Assembly (NCBI GenBank): GCA_965539935.1
Contig: CBETVX010000015.1
Location: 1-56,297 of the forward strand
Direction: 5' to 3'
Length of the DNA stretch: 56,297 nucleotides
Origin: CBETVX01 sp965539935
Lineage (GTDB): Bacteria > Bacillota > Clostridia > Peptostreptococcales > Caminicellaceae
Positions 42,493 to 51,398 of this stretch are shown one piece after another; the first letter of the stretch is position 1; each line of letters starts with the position of its first letter. The notes beneath the pieces are model-generated. The model did not search any database and was not told the DNA's origin. It saw nothing but the letters and a program-made list of their open reading frames with translations. The position numbers and the translations under genes are program-made.

Positions 42493-42512
42493 GGGGAGAT
42501 AACCATCTCCCC
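42493..42512. terminator. Hairpin between convergent genes
   Basis: The seven-base stem ggggaga/tctcccc with loop taacca lies just after the minus-strand glycosyltransferase stop codon. It is GC-rich but lacks a clean T run. Confidence 0.6.
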
Positions 42513-42517
42513 TAAAA

Positions 42518-43660
42518 CTATCTTGCATTCCTAATATCATATCTATAGTTGTTTTTATAATCAATAATTAGCTTATCTCCTAATCTAACAATACTATCTA
42601 AAGAATAATTAATAGCTAAATCTTCAATTTTTTCCCTCATTAATCTTAATTCTTCTGGATTTTCTATTAATTCATCAACTATGTATTGAATTTTTCTAAC
42701 ATTATTAATTACTTTTGCAGCCCCTGACTTAACCAAAAACTCTGCATTTTCCTCCTCTTGTCCTGGAATCATATAGGGTATCAGCATAGGCAATCTTTTT
42801 ACTATTGCCTCAGAAGTAGTAAGGCCTCCAGGTTTTGAAATAAGCAGATCGGCCTCGGCCATTAAGTTGGATATTTCTTGAGTAAAACCATAAACTACGA
42901 TTTCTTTATCAGAATATTTATTTTTGTACTTTTTTTCTATGTATTCCATTAAAGATTTATTTCTACCGCAAACTACTATTAATCTAATCTTATTCTTGCA
43001 ATTCACAAGTCCCTTTAGTACTTTTTTTATCCCCTTTATTCCCATACTGCCACCCATTAAAAGTATAGTTAATGGTTTATTCTTATCTAATATTCTTAGA
43101 TTATTGGTATCAAAAAATTCTTGCCTTACAGGTATACCATAGGAATAAACTTTATTCTTACATATTCCTTTTTTAATCATATCTTCACTTGTATAGTCAC
43201 TACCTGTAATATAGGCATCAACATTATCATTTACATAGATGATATGGGCTTTAAAATCAGTAATTACTGATATAAAGGGAATCCTTATCTTATTTTTTTT
43301 CTTAAGGGTACATATTACATTTACAATAAATGGATGAGTCCCAATAATAATATCTGGTCTTTTTTCTTCAATAAACTTATAAATCCTCTTTTCAAAAATT
43401 TTGTTAATAGATTTAGATAATCTCTTATTAATAATATAATTATTACTGTATTTATATAAGCCTTTGTATATCTTAGGTAAACTACTGTATAAAAGATCAT
43501 AGCCATCTACAAATAATCTTTCCATCATTTTACTAGTTATTTTTAAAAAATCAACAACTGTGGCTTCGTATCCATGGAGACTAAATTCTTTTTCGAGAGA
43601 TTTAGCTGCTTGGTCATGTCCTCCCCCTGTAGAAGCAGTAAAAATAATGACTTTTTTCAT
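42518..43660 (-). CDS. MGDG-synthase/UgtP-like processive diacylglycerol glycosyltransferase
   Basis: A 380-residue GT-B glycosyltransferase of the monogalactosyldiacylglycerol synthase family. The N-terminal domain has TASTGGGHDQAAKSL (8-22), the acceptor/membrane-side signature. The C-terminal domain has LLMGGSMGIKGIKKVL and the sugar-nucleotide motif SKPGGLTTSEA. It would add sugar from a UDP-sugar to diacylglycerol at the membrane, supplying glycolipid or lipoteichoic-acid anchor. The exact sugar is not evident. The start ATG follows ggagggtttgacct; the gene is monocistronic. Confidence 0.88.
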   Translation of the reverse strand: MKKVIIFTASTGGGHDQAAKSLEKEFSLHGYEATVVDFLKITSKMMERLFVDGYDLLYSSLPKIYKGLYKYSNNYIINKRLSKSINKIFEKRIYKFIEEKRPDIIIGTHPFIVNVICTLKKKNKIRIPFISVITDFKAHIIYVNDNVDAYITGSDYTSEDMIKKGICKNKVYSYGIPVRQEFFDTNNLRILDKNKPLTILLMGGSMGIKGIKKVLKGLVNCKNKIRLIVVCGRNKSLMEYIEKKYKNKYSDKEIVVYGFTQEISNLMAEADLLISKPGGLTTSEAIVKRLPMLIPYMIPGQEEENAEFLVKSGAAKVINNVRKIQYIVDELIENPEELRLMREKIEDLAINYSLDSIVRLGDKLIIDYKNNYRYDIRNAR

Positions 43661-44501
43661 AGGTCAAACCCTCCAAGTCACATAATCTATAATTTAAATT
43701 TATTTATATATTTTATTATATACTATATATCATCATATAGCTTCCAAAAATATCTATTTATAAAATTTAAAACTAGTTCTTATATCCAACCAACTTATTA
43801 AAACCTTTTTTATCTATGTACTTATCCCATTAACTTGAATAATTTCCCATTTTTATTATATACATCTATTTATTGCCTTAAACATTGAATCTTTATTTCT
43901 AATATATCATCTCCAAGAATTATTTCAAAGATATGACCTACTAATCTCCTAATTTTAAACAGCAGTTTTTTCCTTTGATAATAATAGTGAACTTTCAATT
44001 ACGCTTATACAAGTTACTAGTGAAGCCGTTAAAGTATATTTTATATCATTCTTCATATTAATACTTATTTTAGAATATGAATGTTCAAGGGATTTAATGC
44101 TATGGATTACTGTGCTTTTTTTATACTCATTATGAATATAGTATCATCTCCCTAGTGTTATCTCTCATATCATTTTATATGTTAAGTGTTAAACTTCATA
44201 AAAATTCATGTAAATTTTAAATAAAATTTTTAATCTTTGTGTTCTTCTATCTATACCTTCTATTCAATTACTATTTTATATACCAAAGCTGATTAGTTTA
44301 TATAATTTCATTCTTTTTTTATAAATTAATGGTACTATTATTAATTTACTGCATAAAATAATATTGAAAGTTTTTTATAATATTTTGGATATTACATTCA
44401 TATGTAAATTATTATAAAGTATAATTTCTACAATGTGTATAAAAGTCATCATTATAAACCTTCAATAATGGTCTAAGACATTTTAATAAGGAGATGGGGT
44501 T
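43661..44501. other. Long AT-rich gap upstream of cwlJ
   Basis: About 840 bases with no intact gene. The middle holds the frame-broken remnant listed separately (43870-44130). The right end holds the cwlJ ribosome site (aaggagat). The rest is very AT-rich and shows no strong hairpin; the cwlJ promoter, probably read by a sporulation sigma factor, should be near 44400-44480. Confidence 0.5.
43870..44130 (-). pseudogene. Coding-like remnant with two frame breaks at homopolymer runs
   Basis: On the minus strand an ATG at 44130 reads MSIKK, then needs a one-base shift at an A7 run (44116-44122) to continue as STVIHSIKSLEHSYSKISIN and on to VIESSLLLSKEK. A second shift at an A6 run (43966-43971) continues with KIRRLVGHIFEIILGDD and a stop at 43870. 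The joined product, about 86 residues, looks coding but is unfamiliar. Gene decay is likelier than real slippage, but both breaks are at A runs. Confidence 0.3.
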
Positions 44502-44945
44502 ATGGCTTATGACGTTAGAGAATTATTGGCTCGGTTAATAAAGTGTGAAGCAGGAGGCGAAGGAGATAATGGAATGAAGGCTGTAGCTTCTGTAGTTATG
44601 AATAGAGTCCATGTGCCCTATGGGGAATATCAGAGAATTGGTCAAGGTGATCTTAGAAAAATTATATATCAGAAAGGTCAATTTGACTGTGTTCGTTCTG
44701 TTTTAGGGGGAAAACCAAATCCCCAAACTATATGGGCTAATCCACCTGAACAAATACATTATGACATAGCCGATTGGGCTCTTTCTGGTAACAGATTATA
44801 TTCCACTGGAGATGCACTATGGTACTTTAATCCATTTAAACCTAACTGTATTTATTACTTTCCTAGAAATAAAAGTGGTAAATATCAAACAAGGATTGGA
44901 GAACACTGTTTTTATAATCCAACGGAACTTTATGCTCAAACATAA
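44502..44945 (+). CDS. cwlJ: Spore cortex-lytic hydrolase CwlJ
   Basis: A 147-residue cell-wall hydrolase of the SleB/CwlJ catalytic family without signal peptide or binding domain, exactly the CwlJ layout. The catalytic Glu16 is in IKCEAGGEGDNGMKAVASVV, and the later segments (GQFDCV, ALWYFNP) are typical. CwlJ is packed in the coat and degrades cortex peptidoglycan when calcium-dipicolinate is released or supplied. It is followed 36 bases later by gerQ, whose product CwlJ needs; the pair is strong evidence that the organism makes spores. The start ATG follows aaggagatgggg. Confidence 0.94.
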   Translation: MAYDVRELLARLIKCEAGGEGDNGMKAVASVVMNRVHVPYGEYQRIGQGDLRKIIYQKGQFDCVRSVLGGKPNPQTIWANPPEQIHYDIADWALSGNRLYSTGDALWYFNPFKPNCIYYFPRNKSGKYQTRIGEHCFYNPTELYAQT

Positions 44946-44981
44946 ATTTAAGAATTATTTGTTTTATAAGGAGGATATAAA

Positions 44982-45443
44982 ATGTATTTTAATGGAATTA
45001 AAAATGATACTAATTTTATGCCACGACATCAAATACCAATGATGCCAAGAAGATATACACCTATGCCTATGTATGTGGCTCCATATTCACCACCACTTCA
45101 ACCTGCACCATTTACACCTCAATCTCTCCCAACAACAGAAGATATTGATTCTACTGAAGCAGGAGATTTTGAAATTGCACCTGGGGCACCTGTACAAACA
45201 GATATAAATTATACCCAAGGATACTTAGAAAGTAAAATAGGTGAATATGTAAAAATTGAATTCTTAATCGGTACAGACCTTTTAATCGACAGAGAAGGTA
45301 TTCTTAAAGACGTTGGTATAAGTTATGTTGTTTTACAAGAATCAGGAACCAACGATGAACTAATGGCTGATCTTTACTCCATAAAATTTGTTAGAATTTT
45401 TGATCAACCTCAACAAAGGCCTTATGCTCAAACAATCCGTTAA
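44982..45443 (+). CDS. gerQ: Spore coat protein GerQ (YwdL)
   Basis: A 153-residue coat protein. The N-terminal ~60 residues are low-complexity Pro/Met/Tyr-rich (PMMPRRYTPMPMYVAPYSPP), typical of cross-linked coat proteins. The C-terminal GerQ domain (about 80-145) contains YLESKIGEYVKIEF, ILKDVGISYVVLQ and DLYSIKFVRIF. In Bacillus, GerQ is needed for CwlJ localisation and activity and is cross-linked by transglutaminase. The start ATG follows aaggaggat, and a terminator follows the gene. Confidence 0.93.
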   Translation: MYFNGIKNDTNFMPRHQIPMMPRRYTPMPMYVAPYSPPLQPAPFTPQSLPTTEDIDSTEAGDFEIAPGAPVQTDINYTQGYLESKIGEYVKIEFLIGTDLLIDREGILKDVGISYVVLQESGTNDELMADLYSIKFVRIFDQPQQRPYAQTIR

Positions 45444-45471
45444 GTACAAAAAATTAAATTCTATTTTAGAG

Positions 45472-45502
45472 AAGCCGATACATAAAAGGTATTGGCTTTT
45501 TT
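45472..45502 (+). terminator. Terminator of cwlJ-gerQ
   Basis: A ten-pair stem (aagccgatac with gtattggctt, one G-U pair) and seven-base loop is followed by a T run ending near 45502. Confidence 0.88.
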
Positions 45503-45573
45503 GTTTATTTAATTTATAATTATTTGTTAAATGTATAATATATTTAGTATAACATTGAAAGGAAAATAACTAA

Positions 45574-46677
45574 ATGCTTATAACAAAAAGATTCAATAAA
45601 AGAATTATTCCATTATTGATAATTATGGGGCCTTTATTAAGAATACTTGCACCCCTTAATCCTTATCTTGTGGAAACCCTATATTCTAGAGGTATTTATA
45701 GGTTCATTGGGAGATCTTTGAGTATAATAACAGGGATACTACCATTTTCACTAGGTGAATTTATTGTAATATTAGCTTTTATATTTCCAATTTTCATTAC
45801 AGTATATATATTAGTAAAATTATTAAAAGATTATTCAAATGCAAATTCTTTGCTTTTAAGTCTATTAAAAAAAGTAGTATTTGTTATTGGCATTATATAC
45901 TTTTTGTTTATTTTTCTTTGGGGCTTAAATTATCATAGACTCCCTTTTTCCCAATTATCAAATTTGGAAACATATCCAGCTTCAAAAAAAGAACTAGAAG
46001 ATTTATGCATTTACCTTATTAATAAAACAAATTCCTTGAGAGAAAAAGTCCATGAGAATAATGAAGGTATAATGGTTATAAATGAAGACAATAAAAAAAT
46101 TTTTTTAAGGGCTAACCAAGGATATATGGCCGCTGCAAAAAAGTATTCCTTTCTAGATGGAAAATTTGGGAGACCAAAAGGAGTTTTCTTTTCAAAGGGA
46201 TTAAGTTATTTGGGTATTTCTGGTATTTATTTCCCCTTTACAGGAGAGGCTAATGTTAATGTAGACATACCTTCTTTCATGCTTCCTTCAATAGCAAGTC
46301 ATGAAATGGCCCATCAAAGAGGTTTTGCAAGGGAAGATGAGGCTAATTATATTGCTTACCTTACTTGTAATATGCATCCTGATATAGACTTTCAATACTC
46401 AGGGAATCTACTAGCTCTTATACACTCTATGAATAAATTATATAAATATGACAAAGAATCCTATAGAAATCTAATAGCTAAATATGATAATGGAGTAAAA
46501 AGAGATTTAAACCACTTGAGTAGTTATTGGGACTCCTTTGAAGGACCTATTGAAAAAACCCATACTAAAATTAATAATGCTTACCTTAAGTCAAATAGCC
46601 AAGAAGATGGAGTTTATAGCTATGGTAGAATGGTAGATCTTTTGATAGCTGAACATAGATTAAGAAGAGGAAATTAA
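45574..46677 (+). CDS. DUF3810 family membrane metalloprotease-like protein
   Basis: A 367-residue protein with three N-terminal helices (about 12-30, 60-82, 100-118) and a large soluble domain. HEMAHQRGFAREDEANYIAYL has a zincin HExxH at 243-247 with a downstream Glu, so it is probably a membrane-anchored zinc peptidase. Segments YMAAAKKYSF, KGLSYLGISGIYFPFTGEANVN are conserved in the family. The substrate is unknown. The start ATG follows gaaaggaa. Confidence 0.87.
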   Translation: MLITKRFNKRIIPLLIIMGPLLRILAPLNPYLVETLYSRGIYRFIGRSLSIITGILPFSLGEFIVILAFIFPIFITVYILVKLLKDYSNANSLLLSLLKKVVFVIGIIYFLFIFLWGLNYHRLPFSQLSNLETYPASKKELEDLCIYLINKTNSLREKVHENNEGIMVINEDNKKIFLRANQGYMAAAKKYSFLDGKFGRPKGVFFSKGLSYLGISGIYFPFTGEANVNVDIPSFMLPSIASHEMAHQRGFAREDEANYIAYLTCNMHPDIDFQYSGNLLALIHSMNKLYKYDKESYRNLIAKYDNGVKRDLNHLSSYWDSFEGPIEKTHTKINNAYLKSNSQEDGVYSYGRMVDLLIAEHRLRRGN

Positions 46678-46897
46678 TCCTCTTCTCCAAATGCTCCTGC
46701 CTTTGTAATTATTGGTATATCTCCAAATGTGTCATAGATAAAATATCCATAGAATCCATTACACCTTCTATTTCTGCACTAATATTTCCCTATCACCAAT
46801 AACAGTTGTAGTATCTAATTTTTTTTTCATTAATAACTTTATCCGCTATTGTTTTTAACCCATTATAGGGTGCTATCAATTCTATTTTTCTATACAT
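46674..46897 (-). pseudogene. Decayed remnants resembling PrpR-N and four-carbon acid sugar kinase ends
   Basis: On the minus strand ATG 46897 reads MYRKIELIAPYNGLKTIADK, which resembles the start of a PrpR-N-type sigma-54 activator, then breaks. Other frames then carry coding-like pieces (NISAEIEGVMDSMDIL), and the final frame reads FIYDTFGDIPIITKAGAF plus GEED and stop at 46674. That end resembles the C-terminus of DUF1537 four-carbon acid sugar kinases. The pieces look like the collapsed remains of a regulator-kinase catabolic operon. Family matches are from memory of short motifs. Confidence 0.35.
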
Positions 46898-47036
46898 AAA
46901 TTTGCACTACCATTTTAAATCTTACTATGAATTTCTATATAATTATTTAATTTCCTTTAGATATTATTATAAGCTTTTTATAATTTATAAAGAAAAATTT
47001 AAATCTTCTATTTAATTTGCTATAAACATCTAAAAG

Positions 47037-47060
47037 AAAAACCAGCTTCTATGCTGGTTT
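47037..47060 (-). terminator. Terminator of the CheB-CheR-kinase gene
   Basis: The stem aaaccagc/gctggttt with a six-base loop is followed on the minus strand by tttttctttt. Confidence 0.88.
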
Positions 47061-47063
47061 GGT

Positions 47064-50000
47064 TTATGAATAAATATCAGAAAACTCTATGTTTATCCTT
47101 TCAATATTCCTCTGTTTGTTTTCTTCATTATCTGCAAACATTAGCATGTCTTCATGATATTCTTCAATAGTTTTTACAGGTATTTCAATAATAACTTTAG
47201 TTCCCTTTCCATATTCACTTTCCACATTTATAGTTCCTTCATGCATATCAATTAATGATTTTACGATTGATAGCCCAATTCCACTTCCTTCATGTTTTCT
47301 AGTAAGTGACTTATCCACTTGTCTAAATCTCTCAAAAATAATGCCAAGCTTTTCTTTAGGGATTCCTATGCCTGTATCTTCTACTATTAATAAAATAGAG
47401 TTTTCCTTTTCTTTTAATCTTACTAATATTTTTCCTCCAGGTTTTGTAAATTTTACTGAATTAGCTAATAGATTGAGTATAACTCTTTCAATCTGATTAG
47501 GGTCGCAGGCTAAAATTTTTTCTTCAACATCTGTATCAAAGGTTAATGAAATAAATTTATTTTCTATGTATTCTGCAACTGATAAAGTTATATCTTCAAC
47601 AATTTCAACTATATTGCAGTTTTGCAAAGATACCTGGAAAAAACCCGCATCTATTTTGGTAATGTCTATTAAATTATTAACTAATCTCATTAATCTATAA
47701 CAATTTTGTCTTAATATATTGATTTGTTTATTTACTTTATTGGACTTTTCATTAAGTACTATGTTTTCTAAGTTAATTTCTAAAACTTGTATAGCTCCAA
47801 ATATAACGTTAAGTGGAGTTCTAAACTCATGGGACAAGTTAGAAAAAAATTCAGTCTTAATTCTATCATATTCTAATGACTCTTTTAGTAACCGTTCTTC
47901 CTTTTCAAGTTTATCTTGAAGCTCCAAATTCCTTTTTCTCACACTTATATCCCTTGCTATTGACAATACAACCTTTTCATTCTTCATCATAAATACATGG
48001 GAATTAATTTCTACTGGAATAACTTCCCCACCCTTAGTAACATAGCCTATCTCATAGGTAATATATCCATTATTCAAAAGCTTTTCATGTATTTTAGGAA
48101 TATCTAATATATGCTTTTCACTTACTATATCAAAATGAGACATAGTACTTAATTCTTCTTTAGAATATCCTAAAATCTTACATGCTGTATCATTAACTTC
48201 TATAATTCTAGTGGGCATACCCTTTGCATTAAATCCATAAAGGAATATGGCATCGTTTGCTTCATTAAACAATAGTCTGAATTTTTCTTCATTATCTTTT
48301 ATTGTTTTTATCATTTCTCTTTGACTTGTAATATCTTCTAAAATTGCAATATAGTTAGTAATATCTCCTTTTTTATTTTTTACTGGTGATATAGTTGTAT
48401 ATACCCAAAATAATTCTCCTTCTTTTGTAGTGCTAACAAGTTCACCCTTCCATTCCTTACCTTCCACAATGATATTCACAATTTTATTATAAATAATATC
48501 ATCATGAATGTATGCTTTTAAAATTTGAACTTTTTTTCCTATAACATCTTTTTTCGAATATCCCTTCTTTTTAACAAACTTTTCATTAATATACTCTATT
48601 TTACCTTCTGTATCTACAATTATAACTAGACTAGAGCTTTGTTCTATGGCCATAGAAAGTTTATGAAGCTTGTCCGTAGCCTGTTTTAATTCAGTAATGT
48701 CTACAAAGGTTATTGTCAAACCCATTATTACATTCTTTATGGTTCTATAGGGTAAAATCCTCAATACATACCATTTATCATTCGTACTCTTAACTTCCTT
48801 TGTAATAGGTATTAATGTGTCTAGTACTTTTTTACAATCTTCTACTAAATCTATCCCCTTTAAATTATGGGATATATGTTTTAGAGGTCTTCCAATATCA
48901 AAGTCCATTACATTAATAGCTTCTTGTATTGATGGTGTAAATCTTTTTATAGTAAAATCATTATCTAAAAACATAGTTCCTATATTAGTACTACTTAAAA
49001 AGTTGCTCATATCATTATTTAAATTGGTAAGTTCCTCTATTTTTTTAGAATACTGAGTATTGACTGTAATTAACTCTTCATTAACTGATTGAAGTTCTTC
49101 GTTAGTAGTCTGCAATTCTTCATTAGTCGCTAGAAGTTCCTCATTAGTTGTTTGGAGTTCTTCATTGTAGGTCTCTACTTCTTCAAGTGTTGTCAATAGA
49201 GCTTCCTTAGCTCTTTGTAGCTCTAGTTCTAAATCTCTATTATTGTCCTGTAATTTTACATTTGTACTGATTTTTTCCTTTTGTTCCTCTTTTGTAAAAT
49301 GATAAACTGGTTCAAAGAATATGGCTACATAGTCATCATTTTCACTTATATTATATAATTTTACTACTAAGTTGATATTCTCTTTATAATCTGGAATACT
49401 TAAATTTTTAAATGTTATATTTATTTTGTCTCTTCTTACCTTTCTAATTGCTGAATTTAGAATAGCATGAAGCTTTTTAGGAACCATATTAAATATGTCG
49501 AGGTTTACTATTCCCTTAGGGAAATTCAGATATTTATCGGCATCACCATATAGGTGAAACAACTTATTATCGTTATCTATTATTATACAAGGGGGAATAT
49601 ATTCATCAATAAGCTTAGATTGTATTTCCCTAATAAGTCGATCCTTATTATTTCTTTTTATTTTAACAGGTTCTTTGAATAATTCTGATACAGATAGCTT
49701 TTCTTGAAATAGTGGTACTATATTAGAGTCTACTATATGACTTTTGCTTACGTTTTCAGTTTTGAATATTTTCCATTTATTGCTATAAACAGAAAATAAC
49801 TCTTTTAGTCCCGAAATATTTTCACCACTACCAAGGAATAAAAATCCTCCAGGATTAAGTGCAAAATGAAAAAAATTTAATATTTTTTTTTGTAATTCAG
49901 GCTTTATATATATAAATAAATTTCTACAACTAATAAGATCAATTTTATTAAAGGGAGGATCATTTATTAAATTATGATAAGAAAACATAACCATATCTCT

Positions 50001-51239
50001 AATTTTTTTTTGAATTATATAGCTATCTTCTCTTTCTTGAAAATATTCTTTTAGCCTTTCTTCTGTAACGTCTAAGGCTATGCTTTCTGGATAGATTCCT
50101 TTGCTTGCATATTCTAATGACTTTCTATCTACATCGGTTGCAAAAATCTTAATATTTAAATTCAAATCATGTCTTTCTATATATTTATTGAATAATATAG
50201 CAATGGAATAGGCCTCTTCGCCGGTAGCGCATCCTGGTACCCATATCCGTATGTCATCAACAGGATTTTTATTATCACAAATTTGTGGAACGATTTCCTC
50301 TTCCAAAACTTTAAATGCTTCACTATCTCTAAAAAACTTTGTTACACTTATTAGGAGAGATTTATATAATAATTTAACTTCTTTAGGATTTTGATATAAA
50401 TAATAATAATAATCCTTTATATTACCTATCTGACATATTTTCATTCGCCTTGAAATACTTCTTATTATTGTGCTTTGCTTATAATTTGAGAAATCTATTC
50501 CACTGTAGTTATTTAATATGTCATACATAATAGATATTTCTTTATTAAGATTATCTTCTATTTCATCTTTAGAAAAAATTTTTTCTATTTTTTTTATATT
50601 ATTTGGATATTTAACATAGTTCTCCAGCTGCTGTCCAATCAGCTCTGGAGGTAGTATATAGTCAAAAAGCTCCGACATTATTACATTATGTGGCATACTT
50701 GTAAACTTAGCAGAAATCTCATCTTGAACTATAACTAATCCCCCAGATTCTTTTATAGCTTTACAGCCCCTTGTTCCATCTTTTCCAGTTCCTGATAATA
50801 TAATTCCTATTGATTTCTCTTTAAATTTATCAGCTAGAGAATTAAAGAATATATCAATAGAAAGGTTTATCTTATCCATTCTATTTAATTGTGAAAGAGA
50901 TAGTTTATTTTCTTCTAATGTTAATATTTTATTGGGAGGAATTATATAGACATTGTTTGGCTCAATAGTAATACCTTCTTTTGCTTCACTAACTTTCATA
51001 TTCGTATGTTTTGATAGTATCTCAGCTATTAAACTTTTATAATTAGGTGAAAGATGAAGTATAACAATAAAGGCCATATTTTTTATTGGGCCGATATTTT
51101 CAAATAAAGTTTTTAAGGCTTGTATTCCTCCTGCTGAGGCTCCTATACCAACTACATAAAAATCTTTTTGAGAGTTATTTATTCCCTTTGAAATATTTCC
51201 AATGTCATCTTTCATAGCATCAACTGGACTCTGATCCAT
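47064..51239 (-). CDS. CheB-CheR-PAS-histidine kinase fusion
   Basis: A 1391-residue cytoplasmic signalling protein. It has a CheB-like methylesterase domain (about 28-215; GIGASAGGIQALK, SGTGKDGTRG) and a CheR-like methyltransferase (about 235-505; WVPGCATGEEAYS). A heptad coiled coil follows with repeated TTNEEL units (about 665-750). Then come three PAS domains (about 755-1115), HisKA with His1137 in SHEFRTPLN, and HATPase (about 1235-1360; GSGIGLSIVKSL). No receiver domain and no chemotaxis genes are adjacent, so it is an orphan. The ATG is about 20 bases from the strong ggaggagg, with an in-frame TAG between; start uncertain. Confidence 0.9.
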   Translation of the reverse strand: MDQSPVDAMKDDIGNISKGINNSQKDFYVVGIGASAGGIQALKTLFENIGPIKNMAFIVILHLSPNYKSLIAEILSKHTNMKVSEAKEGITIEPNNVYIIPPNKILTLEENKLSLSQLNRMDKINLSIDIFFNSLADKFKEKSIGIILSGTGKDGTRGCKAIKESGGLVIVQDEISAKFTSMPHNVIMSELFDYILPPELIGQQLENYVKYPNNIKKIEKIFSKDEIEDNLNKEISIMYDILNNYSGIDFSNYKQSTIIRSISRRMKICQIGNIKDYYYYLYQNPKEVKLLYKSLLISVTKFFRDSEAFKVLEEEIVPQICDNKNPVDDIRIWVPGCATGEEAYSIAILFNKYIERHDLNLNIKIFATDVDRKSLEYASKGIYPESIALDVTEERLKEYFQEREDSYIIQKKIRDMVMFSYHNLINDPPFNKIDLISCRNLFIYIKPELQKKILNFFHFALNPGGFLFLGSGENISGLKELFSVYSNKWKIFKTENVSKSHIVDSNIVPLFQEKLSVSELFKEPVKIKRNNKDRLIREIQSKLIDEYIPPCIIIDNDNKLFHLYGDADKYLNFPKGIVNLDIFNMVPKKLHAILNSAIRKVRRDKINITFKNLSIPDYKENINLVVKLYNISENDDYVAIFFEPVYHFTKEEQKEKISTNVKLQDNNRDLELELQRAKEALLTTLEEVETYNEELQTTNEELLATNEELQTTNEELQSVNEELITVNTQYSKKIEELTNLNNDMSNFLSSTNIGTMFLDNDFTIKRFTPSIQEAINVMDFDIGRPLKHISHNLKGIDLVEDCKKVLDTLIPITKEVKSTNDKWYVLRILPYRTIKNVIMGLTITFVDITELKQATDKLHKLSMAIEQSSSLVIIVDTEGKIEYINEKFVKKKGYSKKDVIGKKVQILKAYIHDDIIYNKIVNIIVEGKEWKGELVSTTKEGELFWVYTTISPVKNKKGDITNYIAILEDITSQREMIKTIKDNEEKFRLLFNEANDAIFLYGFNAKGMPTRIIEVNDTACKILGYSKEELSTMSHFDIVSEKHILDIPKIHEKLLNNGYITYEIGYVTKGGEVIPVEINSHVFMMKNEKVVLSIARDISVRKRNLELQDKLEKEERLLKESLEYDRIKTEFFSNLSHEFRTPLNVIFGAIQVLEINLENIVLNEKSNKVNKQINILRQNCYRLMRLVNNLIDITKIDAGFFQVSLQNCNIVEIVEDITLSVAEYIENKFISLTFDTDVEEKILACDPNQIERVILNLLANSVKFTKPGGKILVRLKEKENSILLIVEDTGIGIPKEKLGIIFERFRQVDKSLTRKHEGSGIGLSIVKSLIDMHEGTINVESEYGKGTKVIIEIPVKTIEEYHEDMLMFADNEENKQRNIERINIEFSDIYS

Positions 51240-51365
51240 TAGTAAACTTGAGCCCTACGCCTCCTCCTTTACTTGTTTAAGTACTAATAAAAAGTTATAC
51301 TTGTAATTTTTATATATTATACCATATTTTTACCAATTTTTTATTAATTTTGTCAAAATCAAAAA

Positions 51366-51398
51366 AATTATGCCAACGCATAATACGCTGGCATAATT
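51366..51398 (-). terminator. Terminator of the M16 peptidase gene
   Basis: A 13-position stem with one mismatch (aattatgccaacg and its partner) is followed on the minus strand by seven T residues. It overlaps the stop codon of the M16 gene. Confidence 0.88.

Noticed and set aside
43574..43801. A 75-residue plus-strand frame across the 5' end of the glycosyltransferase gene
   Set aside because: It is antisense to the conserved STGGGH motif, has no ribosome site and ends in AT-rich low-complexity sequence.
45574..46677. DUF3810 protein as part of the cwlJ-gerQ germination operon
   Set aside because: A clear terminator (45472-45502) separates it from gerQ, and no spore-specific feature is visible.
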